Assembly (NCBI GenBank): GCA_000435495.1
Contig: FR884041.1
Span: 7,983 to 24,633, forward strand
Reading direction: 5' to 3'
From: Firmicutes bacterium CAG:552
Lineage (GTDB): Bacteria; Bacillota; Clostridia; Christensenellales; Pumilibacteraceae
Length of the DNA: 16,651 nucleotides
A model generated the notes under the pieces. It was not told where the DNA came from. It saw only the letters and a list, made by a program, of their open reading frames with translations, and ran no database searches. Of the stretch, positions 1-7,087 are shown one piece after another. Each line of letters begins with the position of its first letter. Positions within the stretch are counted from its first letter, which is position 1. A program made the position numbers and the translations under genes.

Positions 1-3000
1 CCCCGCCCGTAGCATTGGCTGCGGCGGCCGTCTCTTTAGTAATTTCCTTTGCCATATCGAAGTATACCGAACATTCGTTTCTTTTGAAAGTCGCTTTGCT
101 TGCGCCTATTTCTCTCGCCAGATTTTTTACCATGGCGGTTGCGGTGAGATTACGCACCGATTGCGGAGGCTCTCCGTACACGTCTTTTAATTCTTCGAAT
201 AACTTTGCAGCCTCCTGCTGCGATTTTATCGACGCTATACGAGAATACAATTGCATACGCCACTCCTCGTCCGTAACGTATCCGTCGGGGATAAAGGCAG
301 GAAAATCTATTGCCACTTTTATTTCCCTCTGTTGTTTCGTCTCCTCCCCGCCAAGTTCCGCAACAGCCTCCTTGAGAATCTTGCAGTACATGTCGTATCC
401 GACTTTTTCCATATGACCGTGTTGCGCCTTGCCCAAAACATCTCCCGCACCTCTTATTTCGAGATCCCGCATAGCTATTTTAAACCCGGAACCGAATTCG
501 GTGTATTGCGTCACCGCCTCCAATCGTTTGTATGCGGCTTCACTTAACAATTTACCGTCGTCGTAGGTAAAAAACGCATACGCAAGCTTGTTACTGCGAC
601 CGATACGGCCTCTGAGCTGATAAAGCTGACTTAACCCGAGCCTGTCGGAGTCGATTACTATCATTGTATTTGCATTAGGCATGTCTATTCCGTTTTCGAT
701 TATCGTGCTCGCTATAAGCACGTCCGTTCCGCCTTCTGCGAAATACGATATAGTCCGCTCCAAGACGCTTTCTTTCATTTGCCCGTGTGCAACCGAAAGC
801 TTTACGTCGCCCAAAACAGCTCTTACGTTAGCTGCGAATTTTTCAATCGTTTCCACTCGGTTATATACAATAAATACCTGCCCGCCTCTTCCGAGTTCTC
901 TCGTTACGGCGTCTTTGAGTAACGATTCCGAATATTCGGTGACGTATGTCTGCACGGGGATACGCTCTGCCGGCGGAGTGTCCAACACGCTCATGTCTCT
1001 TATCCCCGTCATGGACATGTGAAGCGTGCGAGGTATAGGCGTTGCGGATAACGTCAATACGTTTACGTTATTTTTTAACAACTTCAGTTTTTCCTTCGCC
1101 TCCACTCCGAAGCGTTGTTCTTCGTCGAGTATTAGCAGTCCGAGGTCTTTAAATTTCACGTCGCCGGAAAGCAGCCTATGCGTACCTACCGCCATATCGA
1201 TTTTTCCTTGACTGAGCAAATCAAGATCTGTTTTTATCTCGGAGGCAGTGCGAAATCTGTTGAAACACTTTATGTTGATGCCGAAATCATGCATTCGTTT
1301 GCTCGCCGTTCTGTAATGCTGATCGGACAAAATCGTAGTCGGCGAAATGAAAGCGACTTGTTTGCCTTCTTCTATTACTTTAAACGCCACCCTCAAAGCA
1401 ACTTCGGTTTTTCCGTACCCTACGTCTCCGCAAAGCAATCTGTCCATTACTTTGCCGCTTGTCAAATCGGCTATACAATCGTTAACCGCAGCAATCTGAT
1501 CGTCGGTCGGGGCATACGGAAACGTCGCTTCGAAATCTTTGAGCAACGTAAGGTCCGACGAATATATATGTCCTTCGCATTTTTGACGTTTTGCGTACAG
1601 TTCGAGCAGCGAAAACGCCATTTCTTTTACGGACGCTTTTACTTTGGCTTTTACTTTGGCGAAATCCGCTCCGCCTATTTTACTTAGTTTAGGTTGTTCT
1701 TCTCCTGCGACGTATTTGCTGAGAGAATCCATATTCTCCACGGGTACAAAAAGTTTGTCGCCGTCTCGGTACCTGATTACTATGTAATCTCTCGTACTGC
1801 CGCCCATCGTCATCTTTTCGACCGACTCGCAGATACCTATACCGTGCACTTCGTGCACGACGTAATCGCCAACCTGCGCCATGGTAAAGGCGTCTTTTTT
1901 ACTACGTCTGACCTTAGCTGCGCTTTTATGGCCGACAAGATCGTACGTACCTATAACAACCTGCTTTATGTCGTGAAAAATAAATCCCGTATCTAATTTT
2001 TGCGAGCTGAGCGTTGCACCGAACGCCTTGTTTCGGTCCAAAGTTTCTTCCAAATTATATTTGAGTTTTTCATCCCCGCATAGCAGTGTAACCCGGTAGC
2101 CGTTAGCCACCCAATTTTTTATATCGTCACAAAGAGCAATAGGATTTCTCCTGTACGAAAGCACTTGTGTGTCCTGTACCGTTTCTACTGCGGTAGGCGT
2201 GAAAAGTCTGTTAGCCGAATTTACCGAATGGAATGCAAGTTTACCGCCATTATATGAAACGTCGTCGCTCAGCTGCCCTTCGACATACGGAGCGCCAGAC
2301 AAAATAATCGACTTAAGTCGAGAGTTATATTCCGTCATGGCGATTTTTACGGAGTCTGCGACTTGCTTTGCGTCGTCGTAAACGATATACGGCATTTTAA
2401 CAAATTCCGAAAAAGTGCTGTGCGGCAATAGCGGATATATAAACGACAGCGAATTATCCGCTTTGCTCAGCTTTTGCTCTATATCCGCTCTTATCGCATC
2501 GGCATTGCCCTTTATCTTACTCAAATCCGCTTCCCCTACGGTCACGAAAGTATTAGGACAAATATCAGCTTCGTCGATCTCCTCAGTCGACAACTGAGTA
2601 AAATAATCAAACTTTTTAATTGTATCCGCTTCGTCGCCGAAAAACTCTACTCTTATTCCCGTCCCGACGGGAAGCGAAGGCGGCGATATGTCGAGTATAT
2701 CTCCTCTCACGGCAAATTGACCGCTGCCGTCCACCTGCAATACCCGCCTGTATCCGGCTTTGACAAGTCGATCGGGAATGGCTGCGAAATCCTCTTCTTT
2801 CCCTTTTTTCAATCGCAGTCCAAGCCCCGAGAAAAGTTCTCTGGCGGGGAACAACTGCATTATCGCAGCCGCATAAGTTACCACCGCCTTTGCCTTTCCC
2901 GAAGATATCATATACAAAGCCTTTAATCTTTCGTTAACTTCGTCACCTGCGCAAATTCGGGTATAATTAAGCGGATCCGCAAGCGCAGGCAGATAAACTA

Positions 3001-3205
3001 CGTCGTCACGAATACAAGATATTTGCTCGTACGCCTTTTTTGCTATAACATAGTCGCTGCAAACGTATACGAAAGACGGAAGCATCGCCGATATTACGGT
3101 ACGCTGTCCGAAATGCGCATTAAGGACGGAAACGTCCTTTCCGTCCTTAAGCTCTTTAAGTATTTTGGCGGCTATACCGCCGCTAAGTAAATCTTTAAAA
3201 TTCAA
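1..3205 (-). CDS. mfd: Transcription-repair coupling factor Mfd (C-terminus cut by window edge)
   Basis: Mfd is a DNA translocase that removes RNA polymerase stalled at lesions and recruits UvrA. The frame is open from 3205 to the window edge, giving 1068 codons; the family is about 1150, so roughly the last 80 residues are missing. In order I see the UvrB-like N-terminal module, the RNA polymerase-interacting domain (VGDYVVHEVHGIG, near residue 446), Walker A GDVGYGKT (near 593), Walker B DEEQRFGV (694), LSATPIPRTLHMSM, the motif VI region QLRGRIGRS (near 863) and the TRG-type segment with RGAGDVLG. Start: TTG at 3205, chosen because GGAG lies 7 nt upstream and the protein begins LNFKDLL as expected; TTGA overlaps the pth stop by 4 bp, so translation is probably coupled. 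It is the last visible gene of the DUF1858-pth-mfd operon. Family assignment is certain; the TTG start is inferred. Confidence 0.96.
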   Translation of the reverse strand, partial: MNFKDLLSGGIAAKILKELKDGKDVSVLNAHFGQRTVISAMLPSFVYVCSDYVIAKKAYEQISCIRDDVVYLPALADPLNYTRICAGDEVNERLKALYMISSGKAKAVVTYAAAIMQLFPARELFSGLGLRLKKGKEEDFAAIPDRLVKAGYRRVLQVDGSGQFAVRGDILDISPPSLPVGTGIRVEFFGDEADTIKKFDYFTQLSTEEIDEADICPNTFVTVGEADLSKIKGNADAIRADIEQKLSKADNSLSFIYPLLPHSTFSEFVKMPYIVYDDAKQVADSVKIAMTEYNSRLKSIILSGAPYVEGQLSDDVSYNGGKLAFHSVNSANRLFTPTAVETVQDTQVLSYRRNPIALCDDIKNWVANGYRVTLLCGDEKLKYNLEETLDRNKAFGATLSSQKLDTGFIFHDIKQVVIGTYDLVGHKSAAKVRRSKKDAFTMAQVGDYVVHEVHGIGICESVEKMTMGGSTRDYIVIRYRDGDKLFVPVENMDSLSKYVAGEEQPKLSKIGGADFAKVKAKVKASVKEMAFSLLELYAKRQKCEGHIYSSDLTLLKDFEATFPYAPTDDQIAAVNDCIADLTSGKVMDRLLCGDVGYGKTEVALRVAFKVIEEGKQVAFISPTTILSDQHYRTASKRMHDFGINIKCFNRFRTASEIKTDLDLLSQGKIDMAVGTHRLLSGDVKFKDLGLLILDEEQRFGVEAKEKLKLLKNNVNVLTLSATPIPRTLHMSMTGIRDMSVLDTPPAERIPVQTYVTEYSESLLKDAVTRELGRGGQVFIVYNRVETIEKFAANVRAVLGDVKLSVAHGQMKESVLERTISYFAEGGTDVLIASTIIENGIDMPNANTMIVIDSDRLGLSQLYQLRGRIGRSNKLAYAFFTYDDGKLLSEAAYKRLEAVTQYTEFGSGFKIAMRDLEIRGAGDVLGKAQHGHMEKVGYDMYCKILKEAVAELGGEETKQQREIKVAIDFPAFIPDGYVTDEEWRMQLYSRIASIKSQQEAAKLFEELKDVYGEPPQSVRNLTATAMVKNLAREIGASKATFKRNECSVYFDMAKEITKETAAAANATGG

Positions 3206-3762
3206 GTCTTTGCTCCAGAAACTTCGCCCGGCAATTGCCCTTTGATGAGTTTTTGCGTTTCGTCCGCAGCCTTTTCTATTACTTCGCAAAAAGCCGCTCT
3301 TTCCGATTTCGGAACTTCGCTTAAAACGAAATCCGCAAGCGGCATTCTTTCGGGAGGTCTCCCTATACCTATTCTCACACGAGGAAACTCCTCGGTGCGA
3401 ATGTTTTCTATAATGTTGCGCATGCCGTTATGCGTGCCTGCGCTCCCTTTTGCCCTTACTCTAAGTCCCAGCCTCGGCAGATCTATATCGTCGTATATAA
3501 CTATAAGGTCGCTCGGAGAACATTTGTATTTTGCGAGCAACTGCTTAACCGCCACGCCCGATAAATTCATAAGTGTCTGCGGTTGAGCAAGCACGATAGT
3601 GTCGCCGTTTTCGTAAACCTTGGCAGTCAGACTTTCGCATTCTTTATTTTTAAATTTAACGCCGTATCTTGCGGCAAGACATTCTACAGCCAAAAAACCC
3701 ATATTATGGTGAGTATGGGCATACTTTGGCGGATAGTTACCTAGTCCGACTACTATTTTCAT
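3202..3762 (-). CDS. pth: Peptidyl-tRNA hydrolase
   Basis: Pth cleaves peptidyl-tRNA released from stalled ribosomes, recycling tRNA in the cytoplasm. The 186-residue length is normal for the bacterial family. The N-terminal signature is readable as GLGNYPPKYAHTHHNMGF, with substrate-binding Asn9 and catalytic His19; Asn66 lies in LMNLSG, Asp91 in DDIDLP, and Asn112 in GTHNGMRNI, matching the E. coli N10, H20, N68, D93 and N114 positions. RIGIGRP follows near the C-terminus. One oddity is YP in place of the usual PG after GLGN. The start ATG is 9 bp after the stop of the DUF1858 gene, with no clear Shine-Dalgarno, which suggests coupling to that gene. The 3' end overlaps mfd by 4 bp. The pth-mfd order is common in Bacillota. 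Confidence 0.97.
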   Translation of the reverse strand: MKIVVGLGNYPPKYAHTHHNMGFLAVECLAARYGVKFKNKECESLTAKVYENGDTIVLAQPQTLMNLSGVAVKQLLAKYKCSPSDLIVIYDDIDLPRLGLRVRAKGSAGTHNGMRNIIENIRTEEFPRVRIGIGRPPERMPLADFVLSEVPKSERAAFCEVIEKAADETQKLIKGQLPGEVSGAKT

Positions 3763-3771
3763 TGCTTTGAC

Positions 3772-3963
3772 TCAGGCGTTAAACTGATTAAGCGCATCAA
3801 TCAGGGCGTCAACGTCGATGCCGTGCGCCGCAGCCGCTTCTTCTACGCTTTCGCCTCTCGATATGGGACAGCCGAGACAGTGCATTCCGAACGAAAAGAA
3901 TATATTCTCGCATCCGGGCTTAAGCTGCAAAACTTCGTAAATAGTCATACTTTTGTCTACCAT
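3772..3963 (-). CDS. DUF1858-type CxxC redox-disulfide protein
   Basis: This is a 63-residue protein of the DUF1858 family (hybrid-cluster-protein-associated redox disulfide domain). The recognisable core is GMHCLGCPISRGESVEEA, with two Cys in a C-x-x-C arrangement near residues 28-31, preceded by a short Thr-Ile-Tyr-Glu-Val helix and followed by the usual AAAHGID-type helix. A thiol-redox or metal-binding role is often assumed for the family but not established. The start ATG has a strong AGGAGG 9 nt upstream. It is the first gene behind the promoter at 3989-4017 and seems to head the pth-mfd operon. No hybrid cluster protein gene is present nearby, so the family's name does not tell its job here. 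Confidence 0.88.
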   Translation of the reverse strand: MVDKSMTIYEVLQLKPGCENIFFSFGMHCLGCPISRGESVEEAAAAHGIDVDALIDALNQFNA

Positions 3964-3978
3964 AATCTTTATCCTCCT

Positions 3979-3990
3979 ATGTAGCTACAT
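3979..3990. promoter_or_regulatory. Perfect 12-bp palindrome over the -10 edge and start site
   Basis: ATGTAGCTACAT is a perfect palindrome that overlaps the last bases of the -10 hexamer and the expected transcription start of the DUF1858-pth-mfd promoter, just ahead of its AGGAGG. The position is right for a repressor site, but a 12-bp palindrome can occur by chance and I cannot name a regulator. Confidence 0.35.
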
Positions 3991-4017
3991 TTTACCCAAA
4001 TATCGGCAAAATGTCAA
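3989..4017 (-). promoter_or_regulatory. Sigma-A promoter of the DUF1858-pth-mfd operon
   Basis: On the minus strand TTGACA (4012-4017) is followed by a 17-nt spacer and TAAAAT (3989-3994). The transcript would start near 3982, inside the palindrome at 3979-3990, about 20 nt before the start codon. Both hexamers are at or near consensus, so this is probably a strong promoter. Confidence 0.85.
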
Positions 4018-4088
4018 ATCAATTTATGTAATAATCGACTTTTAGCATTTGTAAAATAAAACATAAAAATAATTTTCGGGAGAACTCA

Positions 4089-4532
4089 ATGTATAAATTA
4101 AGCGAACTTACGGGGAAGCCTGTGCTTTCTCTTTTAACCGCCTCTTTCATCGGAACGGCGGCAAACGTTTGTTTCGATTCCGCTCTGAAAAAAGCAATCG
4201 TTATCAAGATTTTCTCTCCGTCCGAGGAAAGCGTTTATATTCCGTTCGGTGCGCTTAAAGGTACTTTTTTCGACGTTGCCACCGTAAACAATTATTCTCC
4301 GCTATTATCTCCGGTCTTCGAAAACAATCCGATCGGCAAGTCTGCGTTTGCCCGAAACGGAAAATATTTGGGGAAAATAACCGACGTTATGTTAAGCGAC
4401 GACACCGTAACTGCGTTACATATCGACGGCGTACCTACGAAAATGCGCCTTTTACGATACGGCGAAGTTCTTCTGTTCGGCAAAAACAAGAAAGAAAAAA
4501 CTTCAAAATATCGCAAGGATAAAACTCTGTAA
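4089..4532 (+). CDS. PRC-barrel-like domain protein
   Basis: A 147-residue soluble protein divergent from the DUF1858 operon. The opening MYKLSELTGKPVLSLLTA and the later ARNGKYLGKITDVMLSDD resemble the two beta-strand-rich starts of PRC-barrel modules (a 'sel-GkpV' opening and a 'G-k-lGkItDV' strand pair), so it may carry two such half-barrels, roughly residues 1-70 and 80-130. The C-terminal tail is very basic (KKEKTSKYRKDKTL). PRC-barrel proteins occur in RNA metabolism (RimM) and sporulation (YlmC/YmxH), so this does not fix a function. GGGAG lies 6 nt ahead of the ATG. The upstream 80 bp are AT-rich, but I found no convincing -35/-10 pair on this strand. The gene converges on murI with a 19-bp gap. 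Confidence 0.62.
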   Translation: MYKLSELTGKPVLSLLTASFIGTAANVCFDSALKKAIVIKIFSPSEESVYIPFGALKGTFFDVATVNNYSPLLSPVFENNPIGKSAFARNGKYLGKITDVMLSDDTVTALHIDGVPTKMRLLRYGEVLLFGKNKKEKTSKYRKDKTL

Positions 4533-4551
4533 CAGTGTATACGGCGACCGC

Positions 4552-5196
4552 TTAAAAACGAATCCGAAGAAATTTCACAGTAGCGTTATTTCTTTGCGGC
4601 AATTGTTTTGCAACGCCTTCGTTTCCGTCGAAAAGTTTTAAAGAAGGCGATAGCATTGCGATATATCGTTTTAAAAAAACGTAGTGAGTGCAACCCAAAA
4701 CAAGTCCGTCTCCGCTGACCTCATTAAGCAATTGCTCTGCGATTTTTATCATCGTTCTTTTTTCGAAATTCGCTTTTTCGATATCCTCGGCAAGCCTGTC
4801 GAAAGCTGCGACTTTTATCCGACTTTCGTGACCGCTTATCAGCGAACGGAATCGTCTTTGCTCTGCAGCTGCTTTCGTAAGCGCAACTGTCACGAACTTG
4901 CAGCTTTTAAGAGCAGGCTTTACGGCAGGTTCCGTACCTATATATTTTACGGCGCCGTCAAGCTCACGCAGTCTTTCTATAGCCACGGCGGTTGCCGTGT
5001 TGCAAGCTATTACTATAGTATCGACGCCGACTTTTTTCAACGCAGCGCAAGCAGAAAGCGTCCTCGCCGTTATAAATTTGTCGCTTTTGTCTCCATATCT
5101 GACGTTATCCCTCAGATAAACGAAATCTCCGCCTCGTTCAAGCAAACTGCAAAGCGTCGTGATCCCTCCTATTCCGCTGTCAAACACGCCAACCAC
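4552..5196 (-). CDS. murI: Glutamate racemase
   Basis: MurI interconverts L- and D-glutamate, supplying D-Glu for peptidoglycan. Recognisable motifs are VFDSGIGG at the N-terminus, YLRDNVRYGDKS (the D-N-x-x-YG segment), IACNTATA with catalytic Cys65, GTEPAVKPAL, and LGCTHY with catalytic Cys169 and His171. At 214 residues it is shorter than the usual 250-270, and the usual Pro before Tyr-Gly is missing, so it is a compact, somewhat divergent member; retention of both Cys argues for activity. The start is GTG at 5196, the only plausible initiation codon in the short open stretch after the gpr stop. It lies 27 bp downstream of gpr and in the same frame. The Shine-Dalgarno is weak, which fits coupling to gpr. 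Confidence 0.88.
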   Translation of the reverse strand: MVGVFDSGIGGITTLCSLLERGGDFVYLRDNVRYGDKSDKFITARTLSACAALKKVGVDTIVIACNTATAVAIERLRELDGAVKYIGTEPAVKPALKSCKFVTVALTKAAAEQRRFRSLISGHESRIKVAAFDRLAEDIEKANFEKRTMIKIAEQLLNEVSGDGLVLGCTHYVFLKRYIAMLSPSLKLFDGNEGVAKQLPQRNNATVKFLRIRF

Positions 5197-5223
5197 ACAC
5201 GTTATATATTCGCCGTCGTTACT

Positions 5224-5949
5224 TTAAGTTACAAACGCCTTGCTCAACGCTTTGCTTATAACCTCCGCACACCTGTCCACAAGGTAATCGATGTCTTTGG
5301 GCGTTACTATAAGTTCGCTTAGTTTGCCGTCGGGTTTTCCACCGCACTCCTCGGCTATCGTAGACGCATACACCACCAACGGCACACCTATGCTGACGAC
5401 CTTTACCCCAAGCGTTTCGTAGCACAACCGTATTCGGTGATTGCCCACGCCGCTTCCCGGCGTTATTCCGCTCGAACAAATTTGAAAAGCTCTGCCTATT
5501 CTCGATACCGTAGCAGAAGCAAGACTGTCCACCGCAACCACGACGTCCGGTTTTATTACGTTGCATACCCCCTTTACTACGTCGAAACTTTCGATTCCGG
5601 TCACACCGGTTACAGACGGCCTCAACGCCTTTATCCTTTCTCCCGTTTCTATCTTGTCTGTAACCAGATTTCCGAGCATGTCGGCGGTAAGATGCGGATT
5701 TCCGAGTCCGACCACCAAAACTTTATCCGCTCTTCCGCTCGTCTCCTTAAGCCCGTCTGCAAGTGAACTTACAAGTTCGTCGTTATCTGCGTCGGCATCC
5801 GCTTCGACAGTAATATAAGTGCCTTGCGCCTTGCCTAACCTTCGTGCGTCTTTTTCGTCTAAAGTAATGTCGGTACGCACGGTATGCTCCGTTTTGCGCC
5901 TTATACTACCCGTTTTTAGCTCCATTGCCATATCAGTAATAGGATACAT
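5224..5949 (-). CDS. gpr: Germination protease GPR (spore protease)
   Basis: GPR degrades the small acid-soluble DNA-binding proteins when spores germinate; it is made as a zymogen in the forespore. I see the RTD motif (residues 26-28 region), VVGLGNPHLTADMLG, SVTGVTGIESFDVVKG, VVAVDSLAS, and ITPGSGVGNHR, and near the end LIVTPKDIDYL. The two Asp residues proposed as catalytic in Bacillus GPR (TPDALG and IDALA) correspond to Asp90 and Asp141 and are both present. At 241 residues it is much shorter than the 368 of B. subtilis, lacking the long segment between the GVP-TI strand and VTPKEID; the N-terminal part is also shorter. The conserved Asp of GVPTVVDA is Tyr194 here. The start ATG has GGAGAA about 9 nt upstream. 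It is divergent from rpsT, a common neighbour in Clostridia. No clear sigma-F or sigma-G promoter was found. Confidence 0.94.
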   Translation of the reverse strand: MYPITDMAMELKTGSIRRKTEHTVRTDITLDEKDARRLGKAQGTYITVEADADADNDELVSSLADGLKETSGRADKVLVVGLGNPHLTADMLGNLVTDKIETGERIKALRPSVTGVTGIESFDVVKGVCNVIKPDVVVAVDSLASATVSRIGRAFQICSSGITPGSGVGNHRIRLCYETLGVKVVSIGVPLVVYASTIAEECGGKPDGKLSELIVTPKDIDYLVDRCAEVISKALSKAFVT

Positions 5950-6016
5950 AAATAGCTTCTCCGTTAAAAAATAAAAATTTATTGTTATTTTGTGCCTAAA
6001 AACCCGTTCTTATTAC

Positions 6017-6045
6017 TTGCTTTTATATTTTAAATGTGTTAGAAT
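6017..6045 (+). promoter_or_regulatory. Sigma-A promoter of rpsT
   Basis: TTGCTT (6017-6022), a 17-nt spacer, then TAGAAT (6040-6045). Transcription would begin near 6052 and leave a leader of about 38 nt before the rpsT ATG. Confidence 0.75.
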
Positions 6046-6089
6046 GGTTTGGTTAGAAAATCAAAGAAGATATCTTTAGGAGATTACAA

Positions 6090-6602
6090 ATGCCAAACAT
6101 TAAATCTGCAAAAAAGCGCGTATTAGTTAACGCTACCAAAAACGAAAGAAATACTCAGCTTACCAGCGAGTATCGTACCGCTATAAAGAAATTCCGCACC
6201 GCTATCGAAACCAACAACATCGAACTTGCCGAGAAGTTACTTCCCGAAACAATTTCGATCATCGACGGCGCTGCGACCAAGGGCATCATCACAAAGAGCT
6301 GTGCGGACAACCATAAGTCCAAACTTTCCAAAAGCCTTTCGGACGTTAAGAGCGGTAAAAAAGTCATCGTTGTAAAGAAGGACAACAAGACCATCGCAGC
6401 CGAAAAGCGTGCCGAGAAGATAGCTAAAGAAGAAGCAGCTCTCGAAGCCGCAAGAAAGGAAGCCGAAGAAAAAGCAGCGGCTAAAAAAGCAGTAGCCGAA
6501 GAAGCTCCCAAAAAGGCAACCAGAAAAGCCGATAAAAAGGAAGATAAGAAAGAAGCTCCCAAAAAGGCAACCAAAAAGTCTGCAAAAAAGGAAGATAAGT
6601 AA
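6090..6602 (+). CDS. rpsT: 30S ribosomal protein S20 with long Lys/Ala/Glu tail
   Basis: S20 is a primary 16S rRNA-binding protein of the small subunit. Residues 1 to about 87 are S20: MPNIKSAKKRVLVN start, EYRTAIKKFRTAIE helix, and the AATKGIITKS segment. Typical S20 ends there at 85-90 residues. Here the frame continues to 170 residues with a highly charged, low-complexity tail that contains two related copies of a module built as APKKAT-K-A-KKEDK (about residues 138-154 and 155-170). The tail is in frame without a stop and uses the same C-ending codons as the body, so it seems genuine. The start ATG has AGGAGA 6 nt upstream and a near-consensus promoter; an intrinsic terminator lies 18 nt after the stop. 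Tail function is unknown; RNA or rRNA contacts are an inference from charge only. Confidence 0.95.
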   Translation: MPNIKSAKKRVLVNATKNERNTQLTSEYRTAIKKFRTAIETNNIELAEKLLPETISIIDGAATKGIITKSCADNHKSKLSKSLSDVKSGKKVIVVKKDNKTIAAEKRAEKIAKEEAALEAARKEAEEKAAAKKAVAEEAPKKATRKADKKEDKKEAPKKATKKSAKKEDK

Positions 6603-6619
6603 CATCTAAGTCTTTGATT

Positions 6620-6652
6620 AAGGAGAGCGATTTATCTGTGCTCTCCTTTTTT
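6620..6652 (+). terminator. Rho-independent terminator after rpsT
   Basis: Stem AAGGAGAGC (6620-6628) pairs perfectly with GCTCTCCTT (6640-6648) around an 11-nt loop, and a run of T follows to 6652. It separates rpsT from the membrane protein at 6667. Confidence 0.9.
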
Positions 6653-6666
6653 CTTGTTCAAATACC

Positions 6667-7050
6667 ATGACAACATCAGAAGAACTTGACAATTCCATAA
6701 ACTTAGAGGAAAAAAGCCCTCCGTCAACCTCACTTTTTAACAGGTTGAGTCTTTTGTGCGCAACAATTGCGCTTTTGCTTATTATTATAGGCGTTATCTC
6801 CTATCAAGTAGATTCCGACGTCGGGCTTAACGTTATAGCTTCGATCTATCTGCCGTCGACCATAATCTGGCTGTTTGCCATGTATCTCGCCATAGCCGAA
6901 CGGCTAAGAGCAAGTTATCTGGCTGCCAGAGTATCGATATTCCTTTGCATTATAATTGTAATGCTGTTAACGGCGGTTGCCGTTTTCGAAGTGATAAAAT
7001 ACGGAAGCTTTTATATTGCTCCGTTCAATCCGCCGCCTGTAAAACTTTAA
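6667..7050 (+). CDS. Small membrane protein with three predicted helices, function unknown
   Basis: I do not recognise this 127-residue protein. The first 25 residues are acidic and polar. Three hydrophobic segments follow, at about residues 27-48 (SLLCATIALLLIIIGVISY), 55-76 (IYLPSTIIWLFAMYLAIA) and 87-110 (VSIFLCIIIVMLLTAVAVF), with the basic ERLRASYLAARV loop between the second and third; the tail is Pro-rich (PFNPPPVKL). The start ATG has no visible Shine-Dalgarno and sits only 14 nt after the rpsT terminator, so how it is transcribed and started is unclear; readthrough of that terminator is possible. A clear terminator follows the gene, which supports it being real. It could equally be named a DUF-type integral membrane protein. 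Confidence 0.65.
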   Translation: MTTSEELDNSINLEEKSPPSTSLFNRLSLLCATIALLLIIIGVISYQVDSDVGLNVIASIYLPSTIIWLFAMYLAIAERLRASYLAARVSIFLCIIIVMLLTAVAVFEVIKYGSFYIAPFNPPPVKL

Positions 7051-7056
7051 TTTTTT

Positions 7057-7087
7057 GCGTCCGATCTCATGGTCGGACGTTTTTTTA
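7057..7087 (+). terminator. Rho-independent terminator after the membrane protein gene
   Basis: CGTCCGA (7058-7064) pairs with TCGGACG (7073-7079) around an 8-nt loop and is followed by seven T. On the minus strand the hairpin is not followed by T, so it serves rightward transcription; it abuts the 3' end of the opposing aspartokinase gene. Confidence 0.88.

Noticed and set aside
5370..5385. Loss of a catalytic Asp in GPR (Tyr194)
   Set aside because: The Asp in GVPTVVDA is conserved, but the residues proposed as catalytic are those in TPDALG and IDALA, and both are present as Asp90 and Asp141.
5950..6030. Sigma-F or sigma-G promoter for gpr
   Set aside because: A GGCACAAAATA segment weakly recalls a sigma-F -10, but no acceptable -35 is at the right distance.
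6155..6605. Long hydrophobic ORFs antisense to rpsT
   Set aside because: They are shadows of the Lys/Ala/Glu-rich S20 tail, which reads as Phe/Leu/Ser-rich on the other strand.
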